A stretch of 64,000 nt of DNA from Streptomyces tardus (GTDB taxonomy: Bacteria; Actinomycetota; Actinomycetes; Streptomycetales; Streptomycetaceae): assembly GCF_018101125.2 (NCBI RefSeq), contig NZ_JAELVF020000004.1, positions 620,001 to 684,000 of the forward strand, in the 5' to 3' direction. Below the pieces are notes generated by a model that was given only the letters and a program-made list of their open reading frames with translations, was not told the origin of the DNA and ran no database searches. Numbering within the stretch: the first letter of the stretch is position 1; every line of letters begins with the position of its first letter. Positions 37,456 through 50,100 of the stretch are shown here, piece by piece. The position numbers were made by a program, and so were the translations under genes.

Positions 37456-38742
37456 TCAGCGGTAGAGCAGGTGCGCCTCCCGCAGTCGGCGGAAGGCGCG
37501 CAGATCGCGCTGCCAGATCGCGGTGACGTCGTCGACGTCCGCGCCCTGCTCGATCGCCAGCCGCACCTTGGCGTTGCCGCTGAGCTTGTCCAGCCAGTAC
37601 GCGCCGTCGCCGTCCTGGCTGCGCCATCCGTAGTCGGGGAAGATCCGCCGCTGGTCCACCAGCAGCGCCACCGCGGTGCGGATCGGGTCCAGCGCGGTGT
37701 CGTCGGTGATCTGCACCTCCACGCCGCCGCAGGACTTGTCCGCCCACTTGGAGAAGGTGGGCTTGAAGTACGCCTCCCGGAAGGCGACTCCGGGCAGCTT
37801 GCGGGCGGAGAGCGCCTCCTGCCAGCGGTGGTCGACGTCCGGGGCGCCCAGCAGCTGGAACGGCTGGGTGGTCCCGCGCCCCTCGGACAGTGCGGACGCC
37901 TCGAACCAGCCGGTGCCCGGGTAGATGCGCGCGGTGGCCGGCGTCGGCATGTTCGGCGAGGGTGCGACCCACGGCAGGCCGGTGTCCTCCCAGCGGTCCC
38001 GGCGGCGCCAGCCCGTGAGCCGTTCGACGTGCAGCTCCGCCTTCTTGCCCCCGGTGTCCTCGGGCACGAACGTCTCGTTGAAGAGCGTCGCCAGCTCGCC
38101 GACCGTCATCCCGTGCTGCTGGGCGATGGGCTTGAGCCCGACGAAGGAGGAGTGCTTCGGGTCGAGCACGGGGCCGGTGGCCTCCCGCCCGGAGAGCGGG
38201 TTGGGCCGGTCCAGCACCACGAAGCGCAGCCCCAGTTCGGCGGCGGCCTCCAGCGCGAGGCACATCGTCCAGATGTAGGTGTAGAAACGCGAACCCACGT
38301 CCTGGATGTCGAACACCACGGCGTCCAGGCGCAGTTCGGCGAAGAGCTCGCGCATCGTGGAGGTGTCGTTGTACGCGTTGTAGACCGGCAGGCCGGTCTT
38401 CTCGTCGACGAAGTAGTCCTCGCCCTCGCCCGCCTGCGAGGTGCCGCGGAAGCCGTGCTCGGGACCGAAGACGGCGACCAGGTCCACCTTCCCGTCGCCG
38501 GTCATCACGTCCACCACGTGCCGCAGTCGCTCGTCGACCCCGGTGGGGTTGGAGATGATGCCCACCCGGCGTCCGCGCAGCGAGGCGTAGCCGCTGCGGC
38601 GCAGCGCGTCGAACCCCGTGCGCACCCGGCGCCCGGAGGCGTGCGCCGCCTCCGGGCCGGCCGCCAGGGCACTCGCTCCCGGCACCAGCGCCCCGGCGGC
38701 GGCCAGCCCCACCGAACCCGTCAACAGACTTCTGCGTCGCAC
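37456..38742 (-). CDS. namZ: DUF1343 exo-beta-N-acetylmuramidase (NamZ-like), secreted
   Basis: A protein of 428 residues with an N-terminal export signal (MRRRSLLTGSVGLAAAGALV, Tat-like arginines). It has the DUF1343 blocks VGIISNPTGVD near 60, FGPEHGFRGTSQAGE near 92, FDIQDVGSRFYTYIWTM near 145, DRPNPLSG near 180 and SPNMPTP near 245. The family founder in Bacillus (YbbC) is NamZ, which releases MurNAc from the non-reducing ends of peptidoglycan fragments. It sits 58 bp after a NagZ-like GH3 enzyme, so the pair can degrade glycan chains alternately. The function is inferred from the family and its neighbours; the symbol is by homology. Confidence 0.82.
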   Translation of the reverse strand: MRRRSLLTGSVGLAAAGALVPGASALAAGPEAAHASGRRVRTGFDALRRSGYASLRGRRVGIISNPTGVDERLRHVVDVMTGDGKVDLVAVFGPEHGFRGTSQAGEGEDYFVDEKTGLPVYNAYNDTSTMRELFAELRLDAVVFDIQDVGSRFYTYIWTMCLALEAAAELGLRFVVLDRPNPLSGREATGPVLDPKHSSFVGLKPIAQQHGMTVGELATLFNETFVPEDTGGKKAELHVERLTGWRRRDRWEDTGLPWVAPSPNMPTPATARIYPGTGWFEASALSEGRGTTQPFQLLGAPDVDHRWQEALSARKLPGVAFREAYFKPTFSKWADKSCGGVEVQITDDTALDPIRTAVALLVDQRRIFPDYGWRSQDGDGAYWLDKLSGNAKVRLAIEQGADVDDVTAIWQRDLRAFRRLREAHLLYR

Positions 38743-38800
38743 CCTTGCTCCTCAGCTTCGGTCGTCCTCGTTCCGCTTCGAACCCTGCCGGTTCCGCGGT

Positions 38801-40803
38801 TCATCGTCGATAGCGCAGACCGTGCCCGAAACGGAACATCGGCTTCTGCGGATCCTGTGCGCTCGGCACCGTCACCGGCAGCCTGCCGCGCGGAGCGCTC
38901 TCGCCGAGCAGCACCCGCACCGCGGACTCCACCGCCACCGGGCTGCGCGAGTAGGTCGCCAGATGGGTTCCGGCGTCCGGGTAGTGGGCGATGTCGTACG
39001 GCGTGCCGACGGCCACCGTCACCACTGCCGCGCCGGCGGCCTCCAACTCCTGCACCAGCCGCGCCTGTCCGGGCGACTTGCCGGTGCCGTTGGTGAGCAC
39101 CACCACGGTGTCGTGGTCCTTCGCCTCGCGCACGGTCTCGGCCACCGCGTCGGCGGAAGGGTTGTCGCCCGGCCAGTGGTGTGCGGCGGTGGCGCCGTGC
39201 TCCTTCAGCCGGTCGGCGAACTGCTCGGTGGCGGCTTCGCCCCACCCCGTGACCAGCAGCCGGTCCCGGGCGCCGCCGTCCAGCGGCAGCAGCCCGTCCT
39301 CGTTGCGGATCAACGTGGTCGTACGGTCGCTGAGCCGCTGGGCGGCCCCGAGGTTCCCCGGTGTGCCCACCCGTCGGTCCACCTCGGACGGGTCGACGAG
39401 GGGCCGCTGCACGATGCCGCGGTCGTGCTTGAGCTTGAGTATCCGGCGCACCGAGGTGTCGATGCGCTCCTCCGTGAGCTCGCCGGACTTCACGGCCTCG
39501 AGCACGGCGCGATGGGCGCCCGGCAGGTCCGGCGGCATCAGCAGGACGTCCACCCCGGCCTTGAGCGCCCGCACCGGCACCTCCTCGTCCGGGTAGGTCT
39601 CCCGTACGCCCTCCATCGCCAGCGAGTCGGTGACCACGACGCCGTCGTAGCCCAGTTCCTCGCGCAGCAGCCCGGTCATGATCGGTTCGGAGAGGGTGGC
39701 GGGGTCACCGGTCGGGTCGAGCTCGGGGAACTGGATGTGCGCGCTCATGATCGAGTCGACGCCGGCGCGTATCGCCTGGCGGAACGGAGGCGCGTCCAGC
39801 TTCCGCCACTCCGGGAGGGTGTGGTGGATGACCGGCAGGGCGGTGTGGCTGTCCACGTCCGTGTCGCCGTGCCCGGGGAAGTGTTTGGCGGTCGCCACGA
39901 CACTCCCGCGGCCCGACTGGAAGCCGCGCACCTGGGCCGCCGCGAGCGCTGCGGTGAGCCGCGGATCGCTGCTGAACGCCCGGGTGCCGATGACCGGGTT
40001 GGCCGGATTGACGTTGACGTCCGCGACCGGCGCGTAGTTCTGGTTGATGCCGACGGCCCGCAGCTCGCTGCCCGAGATCCGGGCGGCCCGCCGGGCGTCG
40101 GCCGGCCGATGGGTGGCGCCCAGCGCCATCGCCCCGGGCAGCCTGGTGGCCGGGGTGCTGAGCCTGCTCACGTCGCCGTGCTCCTGGTCGGTGGAGACCA
40201 GCAGCGGGACGCCCGACTTCCGCTCGCCCAGGGCGGCTTGCTGGAGGCCGTTGGAGAGGCCGGCGACCTGCGCGGGCTGCGCCAGGTTGTCCGACCAGGC
40301 GAAGTAGATGACGCCGCCGAGGTGGTACTTCTCGACCGCCTCGCGGCCGTTGTCCACGCCGAGCCACTCCTGGTTGCGCGCGACGTCCTCGGGGTCGGTG
40401 GTGTCGGCGCTCTCGCCGTAGACGTAGGTGTTGAAGAGTTGTCCGACCTTCTGCTCCAACGACATCGTGCGCAGCTGCCGTTCGGCCCAGCGCGAGGCCT
40501 CGCCCCGACGCTCGGCGGCCGGTGCGTCCGCGCTCGCGGTACCGGCGGCGCTCACGGTGCCGGCGGCGGGCGGATGCGTCGGCGGGGCGGCCTGGGCCGG
40601 TGAGGCGGTCAGCAGCAGTGCGCCCACTGCGCAGCCGGTGATCAGCCGTCGGCGGGGCGGCCCGGAAGGGGAGTCGGCCGGCGGTTCCCGTGGTGCTCGG
40701 CACGGAACCGCGGGTGCGGGCGGGGGCGGGGGAGCGGTCTCGCCGGAACGGGCGGAGCCGTGTCCGACAGGACCGCCGATCGGGGCGGCCGGGGTTGGGC
40801 ATG
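38801..40803 (-). CDS. nagZ: GH3 beta-N-acetylglucosaminidase (NagZ-like), secreted; start unresolved
   Basis: GH3 enzyme of about 640 residues. The N-acetylglucosaminidase-specific motif AKHFPGHGDTDVDSH, with its catalytic His-Asp, lies near the middle; the nucleophile is in GVVVTDSLAMEGV; and a C-terminal GH3_C domain ends FRFGHGLRYRR. The export signal RRRLITGCAVGALLLTASPAQA is in frame, but no ATG or GTG precedes it in that frame for over 130 codons. ATG 40803 is in another frame, so a one-base break near 40700-40800 or a non-standard start is likely; 40803 is given as the nominal end. A very good DasR-type site lies 49 bp beyond. It probably releases GlcNAc from cell-wall or chitin oligomers, with NamZ downstream. 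Confidence 0.82.
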
Positions 40804-40851
40804 AGTAACGCAGGCGCGAGTACCACTCGTAAAGACCACGGGCGCACCCCC

Positions 40852-40867
40852 GGTGGTCTACACCAGT
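40852..40867 (-). promoter_or_regulatory. DasR-responsive element upstream of nagZ
   Basis: On the minus strand this reads ACTGGTGTAGACCACC, 14 of 16 matches to the DasR consensus ACTGGTCTAGACCACT. It lies about 50 bp above the likely start of the NagZ-like gene, in the 350-bp gap (40804-41153) that also ends the megasynthase transcript. A second TGGTCT half-site occurs about 20 bp closer to the gene. GlcNAc-6-phosphate/glucosamine-6-phosphate relief of DasR repression is expected. Confidence 0.75.
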
Positions 40868-41045
40868 TGAGCAAGTGCTGACCTGGTGTTGTGCCGTTGA
40901 GTGGCGGAAACTTTCAGTCCGAGGCGCCGCTGCCGTCAACTCCCGCCCGCCCGCGGTCCGATGCCTGTCGGTGTCTTCAGCGGTGCAGGTGGCGGTGACG
41001 GCGTCGGGCTCGGGCGTGGGGCGCGGTGCGCCTGGGCGTGAGCGA

Positions 41046-41078
41046 GCGGTGGGGCGGCCTGTTGTGGCGCCCCACCGC
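41046..41078 (-). terminator. Terminator of the megasynthase gene
   Basis: A perfect 11-bp stem GCGGTGGGGCG/CGCCCCACCGC with an 11-nt loop, about 75 bp after the stop of the large synthase on the minus strand. Confidence 0.75.
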
Positions 41079-41153
41079 ACGCCGTGGCCGCGGCCGAGCC
41101 CGCAGGCTCGACGCAGACCGATCTCCCGGCGCCGAGCCGACGGACGGCGAGCG

Positions 41154-44100
41154 CTACCGCTGGTCGTACTCCGTGGCTGGACGCAGCAGTTCGGACAGTG
41201 GCAGCTCCGGGTCGGCGGCGACCCGGCGCAGCAGCGCGATCAGTTCGGCGGACCAGGACTCGACGGTCGCCGACGAGAAGAGGTCGGTGGAGTACTCGAA
41301 CGTCACCGTGAGCCCCTGTTCGTGCGGTGCGAGGACGACGTAGAGCTCGGTGCGTGCGACACCAGCGGTCGGCAGCGTACGCACCGTGGAGGACAGCCCT
41401 GCCAGCTCGACGCTCTGCGGCGGTGCGGTGACCACGGTGAAGAGCACGTTCGGCACCAGCGCGGCGGGCAGCCCCGGCTCCAGGAGATCGACGATCTCCC
41501 CGAGCGGGAGGTCCTGGTGGTCCAGCACCGAGAAGAGCGTCCCGCCCAACTGCCGTACCAGCTCCGCGAATCCCTCGACCCCGCCGAACCCGGCCCGCAG
41601 CGGCACCGCGTCGCCGACCAGGCCGACGACCTGCTCGCGGTCCCGGCCCAGCCGGTTGGCGTTGGAGACGGTGAGGACCAGGTCCTCGCCGGGCGTACGG
41701 CCGGTCGCCTCCGAGCGCCGGCGTGCCGCCCACACCGCGAAGGCACCGGCCAGCACGGAGTACGGCGTGGCACCGAGCGACCGTGCGGCCTGCGCGAGCT
41801 GCGCGCCGAAGTCCCCGTCCAGCTCCCCGACACACAGCGCTCCACGACCGGAGAGCACCGGGGGCCTCGGCCGGTCGCAGGGCAGCGCGAGTACGGTCGT
41901 CGTCCCCTTCAGCTCGGCACGCCAGAACTCCTCCAGCTCCGCCCCGCGCGCCGCGTCCCGCTCGCTCTCGGCCCGGGCGACCTCGGTGAACCGGCCCGCG
42001 GGGACGGCGAACCGGGGAGCGTCGCCCTGCACACGGGCCCGGTAGAGCTCACCCAGGTCGCGCCACAGCACACCGAAGGACCACCCGTCGCAGATGGCGT
42101 GGTGCCAGACGGTCAGCAGGGTCCAACTCTCGGGGCCGCGACGGGCCAGCCGGAAGCGGAAGAGCGGCGCCCGGTCCATCGCGATCACCTGCGCCACCTG
42201 TTCCCGGCACCAGCGCTCCACGGTGTCCAACGCGTCGTCGGCCGCCCCGTGCGCGCTCTCGTCGGCAGGCCGTGGGTACGAGCCGTCGGTCGTCTCCGGC
42301 CGTGCCGGACCGTCCGCGAGCTGCGGCCCTCCCGTCAGCTCGGTGATCGGCAGCTCCACCGGTACGTCCGCGAGCTCTTCCACCAGGAGCCGTTCCGCCC
42401 TCCGTACGGCCCGACTGCGGAGTGCGCCGTGGCGTGCGACGAGGCCGGCGAGTGCCTGCCGCAGATCCTCCGGGTCGAGCGTGCCCTCCAGATCGATCCG
42501 CTGGGCGACGTTGTAGACGCTGGCGTCCTCCCGTTGGTGGTGGCGCAGCCAGAGCCTGCGCATCGTGGCCGGCATCGGCGCCCTGTCCACCACCTCCGCC
42601 GCCCCGTCGCGATCCGCGTCGTCCCCCTCCGGCGGGTCCACCGCATCGTTCGCCGGCGTCGCGGGCTCCGGCGGTGCCACGGCTTGGTTGCGTTCCGCGG
42701 GTTCCGTAGCCGAGGCGGCGGGCTCCGCCGTGGCTTCCGGCAACCGGCCGGGAGTACCCGGCCGGGGGGACGTGCCGAACTCGCGTGCTGTCTCCCGCTG
42801 TTCCAGCATCCGCGCCAGCGCGCGGATGGTCGGTGCGCGGAAGAAGTCGGCCATGGACAGGCCCGGATTCCACAGAGCGGTAATCCGGTTCATCAACCGA
42901 ACCGCGCTCAGCGAGTGGCCGCCCACCGAGAAGAACGAACGGGTCACGCCGATCCGACGCAGCTCCAACTCCTCGCACCAGACCGCGTGCAGCGCCTTCT
43001 CCCAGTCGGTCGACGGCGGTACATCATTCTGACCGCCGCCCGCGTCGCCGGCCCGGCCGGGCTCGGGCAGCCGTGCACGGTCGAGCTTGCCGGCGGCGTT
43101 CACCGGCAGCCGGTCGAGGACCACCCAGCCGCGCGGTACGAGGTGGTCGGGCAACATCTCGGCCAGCGCGGCGCGCAGCGTCTCGGCCCCGACGTCCGTG
43201 CTTCTCCCGACCACGTAGGCGACCAGCTCCCACTGTCCGTGCCGGTCGCGGCGGGGCAGCACCACGGCGTCGCGGACCCCGGAGAGCGCGGCCAACGCCG
43301 CCTGCACCTCGCCCGGCTCGACGCGGTGGCCGCGGACCTTGACCCGGTCGTCGATCCGGCCGAGGAACTGGAGAGTGCCGTCGGAGTTCCAGCGGCCCAG
43401 GTCACCGGTGCGGTACCGGCGCCCGCCCGCCACTGCGGTCGTGAACGCCGCCGCGGTCTCCCGCGGGCGCGCGTGGTAGCCATGGGCCACGGGCACACCG
43501 CCGAGGTGGATCTCCCCGGTCGAACCCACCGGCACCGGTTGCCCCGCATCGTCGAGCACTTCTACCACCGCGCCCGGGATCGGCCGCCCGATCGGCGCCC
43601 ACCTCGGGCCCCGCGGGTCCACCTGCTGGGAGGTGACGATGACCGAGGCCTCCGTCGGCCCGTACTGGTTGTGAAGCGCCAGACGGGGATGAGCGGCGAG
43701 GAACTCCCGCAGGGCGGGGCCCACTTCGAGCGCCTCGCCCGCCGAGATCAGCTCCCGCACCGAGGGCAGCTCCACACCGCTGTCCACCAGGTGCTTGAGC
43801 GGGGTGTACGGCATGAACATCCTGCCCACCCCGTGCCGCCGCACCACCTCGGCCAGCGCGACGGGATCGTGGCGGTCGGAGTCGTCGACCAGCACCAGCG
43901 CCGCTCCGGAGGCGAGCGTCGTGAAGATCTCCTGCACGCTCACGTCGAAGACGGCGGAGGTCCACTGGAGGGTGCGCAGCGGCGGATGGGCCGCCAGCTG
44001 TGCGCGCACCAGATTGACCGGCCCCCGGTGCGGCACCACCACGGCCTTGGGCCGCCCGGTCGAGCCCGAGGTGTAGAGCAGATACGCGGTGTCCTCGGGC

Positions 44101-47100
44101 CGTACCCCACCGCCGACCGGCTCCCCGTGGTCCTCCCCGACGCCGACCGGCTCCCCGGGCCGCGCCGCATCGACGGGCCCGAAGCAGCCGTCCGCGTCGA
44201 GGTGCTGGACCGGCGTGCCGTCCCCGAGGCCCGGGTGGGCGCGCAGCAACTCCTCGGTGGCCAGGAGCAGCACGGGCTCCGAGTCCAGGAGCTGGTCCGC
44301 CAGCCGCGGCGTCGGCGCTCCGGGGTCCAGCGGTACGTACGCGGCGCCGGCCGCGAGCACCGCGGGCAGTGCGGCGATCAGGCCCGCGCTCCGTGGCAGC
44401 AGTACCGCGACGCGGCTGCCGCGCCCCGCCCCACGGGCTTGCAGCAGACGCGTCAGAGAGCCGATTCGCAGCGCCAACTCGCCGTAGGACAGACGCTGTT
44501 CGCCGTGCTCGACGGCCACGGCGTCCGGTGTCCGGCGGGCCTGTCGCAGTACCAGTGCGTGCAGCGTGGTGTCCTCGTGCGTCGTTGTCCCGGCGGGGCG
44601 CCCGAGCCCGTCCAGCACAGCGCGGTCGGCGTCCGAGACGGCGGTCAGCTCCCCGAAGGTCGCTGCCGGGGCCTCGACCGCCCGCCGCAGCACCAGCTCC
44701 ACGTACGCCACCAGGCGCCGCACCGTGACGGCGTCGAAGAGCGCCGTGTCGTACTCCACCATCATCCGCACCCCGTTCCCGTGGTGTGTCAGGTAGAAGC
44801 TGAGGTCGAAGGGGGCGCGGTCGCTCGGTACGTCGATCAGGGCGGCGCGCACCGCGGGCGGGGCGAAGTCGACCGCGGACTCGCGCTCGTACTCCACCAT
44901 CACCTGGAAGAGCGGGTTCCGGCCCGGGTCGCGTCGCGGGTTCAGCCGTTCCACCAGCTCTTCGAAGGGCACCTCCCGGTGCTCGTACGCGTCGGCGCCG
45001 GCCTCCCGCACCCGGAGCAGCAGTGCGGGGAAGTCCGGATCGCCGGTGAAGTCCAGCCGCAGCGGCACGGTGTCCAGGAAGAGGCCGATCAGCTGCTCCT
45101 GGCCGGCGGAGCGCGCCGAGACCGCGGTGCCGACCACCAGGTCCCGCTGCCCCGCGAAGCGTGCCAGGACCGCGCCGACCGCGGCGGTCAGCGCCATGAA
45201 CGGCGTCGCACGCCGCTCGGCGGCCAGGGCGCAGACGGCGGCGACGAGCCGGCCGTCCAGCTCGTGGGTGAGGCTCGCTCCCTCGCCGGTGCGCACCGCG
45301 GGCCGCGGCCGGTCGGTCGGCAGCTCCAGATCGGGGGCGTCCGCCAGCCGACCGCGCCAGAACTCCACCGACGCCGCGACCTCCCGCTCGTCCGGCGCGA
45401 CAACCGCGGGAACGGGCAACTCCGAGACGTCGACGGGGTGTTGCGGGTCCGCCGAGGTCAGGACGCGGTAGTGCGCGGCGAGTTCGCCGACCAGCACGGC
45501 GGTCGAGGAGGAGTCGAAGACGATGTGGTGGGCGAGGAGGAACAGGAGATGGCGCTCGTCGGAGAGCCGCAGCAGCCGGGCGCGCAGGAGCGGGCCCTCG
45601 GCGAGGTCGAACGTCTCTCGCCCCGCCGTCTCGAGCACCGCGCGCAGCGCCTCGTCGACGGTGGCGCCGTCGTGGTCCTCGACCGGACAGTGCGCCGCCA
45701 TGTCCGCCCGCACCTCGCGGAAGGGCACGCCCTCCCGGTCGCCGAAGACGGTGCGCAGCGCCGCGTGACGTGCCACGGCCGCCAGCAGCGACTCCCGCAA
45801 CGCCCCGGTGTCCAGAGCGCCTTCGAGCAGCACGGCCTTCGGCTCGTGGTACATGCTGCTGCCGGGATGCAGCTGCTCCAGGAACCAGATCCGCCGCTGC
45901 GCGGGCGTCAGCGGCAGTCCGGACGTCTGCGGCCCGGCTTCCGCCGGGCCCTCGGGCACCGGCCGGTGGCCGGCGTCACGACCCCGGTCGGAAGCCGGCT
46001 GCGGCGCCGGCCCGTCGGGCAGGGCCGCCGTTGACGGGGCCTCGGGGCCGGAGACGCCGGGCTGCGGGGCGTGGGACTGCGGGGCGTACGCGTGCGCGGC
46101 GTGGGACCGCGGCTCGTACGGCTGCGCCTGTGCGCGACGGAGCCGGTCCAGGACCGGCAGCGCGGCCATGACCTGTTCGCGGGGGACACCGAAGTCGACG
46201 AAGCAGGCGATCTCGTCCGCACCCGCCGCCACCAGGCCCTCGACGACCTCGGCGGCCTCCCGCTCGTCACCGATCAGCGCACGCGAGGAGCAGTAGCGGT
46301 CGTAGGCGCGGGAGAGCAGGAAGTCGACGTCCTCCTCCGAAGCGCCCTCCAGGTCCACGTCGAAGCCCAGGCTGTTGGTCACCTGGTCGAACAGGGAGAG
46401 CGAGGAACGCAGATAGGAGACGAACGGCCGGTACGCCTGCGCGCGTGCCCGCTCGCCGTCCTCGCCGAGGTAGGTGTGCACCAGCACCACGACCCGGCCC
46501 TGCGCCGGATCCAGCCCGTGCTCGGCGCGGGTGCGCCGGTAGAGCGCGATGTTCTCCGCCAGCTGCTCCACGGTCTGGGTCATCAGATTGGTGACCACCC
46601 CCAGCCCTTCGGCGGCGGCCCTGCGGTAGCTGTCCGGATTGCTCACCACAGCGACGTACATCGGCAGTTCACGCTGGACAGGGCGCGGATGCAGCGTCAC
46701 CTCGACCGGGCTGCCGTCCCCGGCCGCGGTCGCCAGCGGGCGGCCGGACCACAGCGTCCGTACGTCCGCCAGCTGCTCGTACATCACCTCGCGGTGGCGG
46801 CCGTAGTGCTGCGGGGCGAGCGCGAAGTCCGTCGCGTGCCACCCGCCGGCGAAGCACAGCCCGGCCCGTCCGCCGGAGAGGTTGTCCACCACCGACCACT
46901 CCTCGGCGACCCGGATCGGGTGGTGCAGCGGCAGTACGACCGAACCGGCCTGAAGGCGGATCCGGCGGGTTCGGGTGGCGAGTGCGGCGGCCAGCACGGA
47001 GGGGTTGGGGAAGAGCGACCCGAAGGAGTTGAAGTGCCGTTCGGGGAACCACAGCGCGTGGAAACCGTGCCGGTCGGCGAACTCGGCGGCGTCCAGGACG

Positions 47101-50100
47101 AGTCCGTAGCGGTCCGCGTCCTCCTGCGTCGCCCGGTCCGAGGTGTCCTGGGGGTAGTCGCCGAAGAAGTACAGACTGAAGTCGCAGCGCGCCCCGGCGT
47201 CGAGGGGCGACCCGGCGCCGGGCTGTGGGGCGGTCGCCGGTGGGGGCGGGGGCTTCTGCGTCGCCACGGCACCGCCGTCCTGCGGGGCGCCGCCCCGAGG
47301 GCCGGTCGCGGAAGCGGCGGTGGGCGCGGCACCGGTGGGCGCGGCACCCGCTTCCGACGGAGCCTCCTGCCGCGCTTCGGCACCGGCCGCCCCGCGCAGG
47401 GGCGGCGCGGCTTCGGACCGCGAGCCGTCCGTGGACCCGGACGTCCGGCCCGCGGCCGGAGCCGTTGGCGCACCGGCCGGTCCGGGCGCGGCGCGCAGCA
47501 CCTCCAGCTGACCGGTGAGCAACCCGCCCACCTGGCGCACGAGTTGCTCGGCCACCTCCAGCTGACGCCCCAGCAGTGCATGCGTCGGTGACGGATCGGC
47601 CGCGGTGACCGCTGCGGATTCCGCAGCGTCGCCGACAGATCCGGGAGCCCGCGGCGCCCGTGCTGCCGCCTCCACCTCGGACGGCTCCTGCCGCTCCTGC
47701 TGAGGCACAGGCCGCGTCACGTGCGCCGCGTCCGGCGTCGACTCACGGCGCTCCGGTACGGGCGGCAGCGACGTCGGCGCCGCAGCCGCGTCCGCCCGCG
47801 CATCCGCAGCCTCGGCGCCCGGGGCGGCAGTTTCGCCCGGCGCGACGGGGTCCGCCCCGACCGCCGGCGCCGAGACGTCGGACGCTTCCGGGCGCACGCG
47901 CTCGGCCAGCCGGCGCGGGGTGTCGACCGTGTCGAACAGTTCACGCACCGGGACGCGCACCCCGTGGAGTTCGCGCAGCCGTGCGGTCATCCCCATCAGT
48001 GACAGCGAGTCCGCGCCCAGCTCGAAGAACGAGCTGTCCGGTCCGACCTCGGCCAGCTCGCGGCCCAGCTTGTCGGCCGTCAACCGCCTTATGGAGATGA
48101 GCAGTTCGGCGTCCACATCCGGCTCCTCGGTGTAGTTCTGCGCTTCTTGCGCGGCGGCGCGGCAGCCGTCGACGGAGGCCGCCGCGGCAGGGGCCGGTCG
48201 GACGGCGGCCCCGGAACCCGTCGGTGCGCCGCGTCCGTCGCCCCGTACGTGCTCGTCCGCCGCGGGGTCGTACGGCAGGTGCCGCGTGCGCAGCGGATGG
48301 CCGGGCAGCGGCACCCGGCCGCCCGTTGCGCACAGCGCCTCCCAGCGCAGCTCGGCCCCGGCGCGGTAGAGCGAACCGAGGCCGCTGAGCAACCCGTTCA
48401 CCTGCTCGTGCGCCTCGCCGGGCCCCTGCGCGGAGACCCAGCGGCTGCCGGGCAGACAGTGCCGGCCGAGGCCGGTGAGCGTCCGGTCGGCGCCCATCTC
48501 GACGAAGTCCCGGCCACCGCGTTCCCACGCCGCAGCCATCGCCAGGTCGAACCGGACCGGCTGCCGGGCCTGGCGGCAGAGGTGTTCCGCGTCCACCCGA
48601 GCGCCGACCTCCAGTACGGCCCCGTCGAGGCAGCTCACCAGCGGCACTCGCAGCGGGCCGAGGCGCACCCGCCGTGCCCGCACGCCGAACTCCGCCAGCG
48701 CTCCTTCGACGGCGGCGGAGTGGAAGGCCCGGTCGACAGGGAGCGTTCGGCATTCCAAGGACTGCTGCGCACACAGCACTCGGGCCGATTCGATCGCGGC
48801 CGGGTCGCCGGAGAGCACCACCGAAGCCGGGCCGTTGACCGCGGCCACCTCGGCGCCGCTGGCTGTCGCCAACCGCTGCGCCCGCTCCCGGTCGGTGCGT
48901 ACGGCGAGCATCCCGCCGCGCGCACCGAGGCTCTCCATCAGGCCGCCGCGCCACCCCGTCATCCGCACCCCGTCCGCCAGCGTCAGCGCGTCGGCCGCGT
49001 AGAGCGCCGCGTACTCGCCGACGCTGTGACCCAGCAGCAGCGCCGGCTGCACACCCGCGCCCCGCCACACCTCGACCAGGGCGGCCTGGTGACTGAAGAG
49101 CGCGGCCTGCGCGGTGTCCGTCGGCCACAGGTCGCCCGTCGCGCCCGCCTTCGGCCCTTCCCCGCCGCCGGTTTCCCGCACCGTCGGGTCCGCGGTGAGC
49201 AGCAGCGGCAGCAGTTCACCGCCGAACTCGTTGCGGAAGAGCTCCGCACACTGCTCCAACGTCCGCCGCGCGGCCGGGAACGCGGCGTACAGCCCCGCGG
49301 ACATCCCGCGCCGCTGGCTGCCCTGTCCTGCGAACGCCCACACCGGAGCCGACGAGCTCCGCCCACGCTGCCCGACGGGGCCCTGCTCCTGGCTCCCGGC
49401 CCTCCGGACGACGGCCTCCAGCGCGTCGGCGATCTCGTCCGCCGTGCGGCCGACGACGGCGTCCCGCACCGGATGGTGCGGCCGCCCCAGCGCGAGAGTG
49501 GTGGCGACATCGGCCGGGTGCAGTGGGGGACGCTGCCGCAGACGGTCGCGGAGCGCGCCCGCGACCTGTGCCAGCGCCTCGGGCGAACGCGCGGAGAGAG
49601 GAATGAGCGAGGGTTGCCCGGCGGCCGGTCCGGTCCGCCGCTCCGGCGCCTCCTCCAGCACCACGTGCGCGTTGGTACCTCCCACTCCCAGGGCGCTGAC
49701 GCCGGCCCGACGGGGCACGCCGTCCGCGACCGTCCAGGCACACAGCTCCCGCACCAGGGCCAACGGGCCCTTCTCCAGACGGAGTTCGGGGTGCGGCCGG
49801 GTCAGTCCCGGCGTCGGCACCAGGGTGCGGTGGCGCAGGCTCAGGATCGTCTTGATCAGTCCGGCCATTCCGGCGCAGCTGTCGAGGTGGCCGACGTTCG
49901 GCTTGACCGAGCCGACCGCGCAGAAGCCGGTGCGGTCGGTGTGCTCGCCCAGAGCCTCGGCGAGCGCCTCCAGTTCCACCGGGTCGCCCACCGGGGTGCC
50001 GGTGCCGTGCGCCTCCACGTACGACAGGGACTCGGCCGGCACGCGTGCGCGAGCGAGCGCCCGACGCACCACTTCGACCTGACCCGGCACCCCGGGGGCG

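Noticed and set aside
38801..41080. Start of the GH3 gene at ATG 41080
   Set aside because: It would place more than 100 non-conserved residues before the signal peptide and run through the DasR site and the megasynthase terminator.
43060..44580. Amino acid specificity of the A domain
   Set aside because: Some pocket residues can be placed by eye (Asp, Val, Gln at the start), partly like proline-type codes, but the full code cannot be read reliably without alignment.
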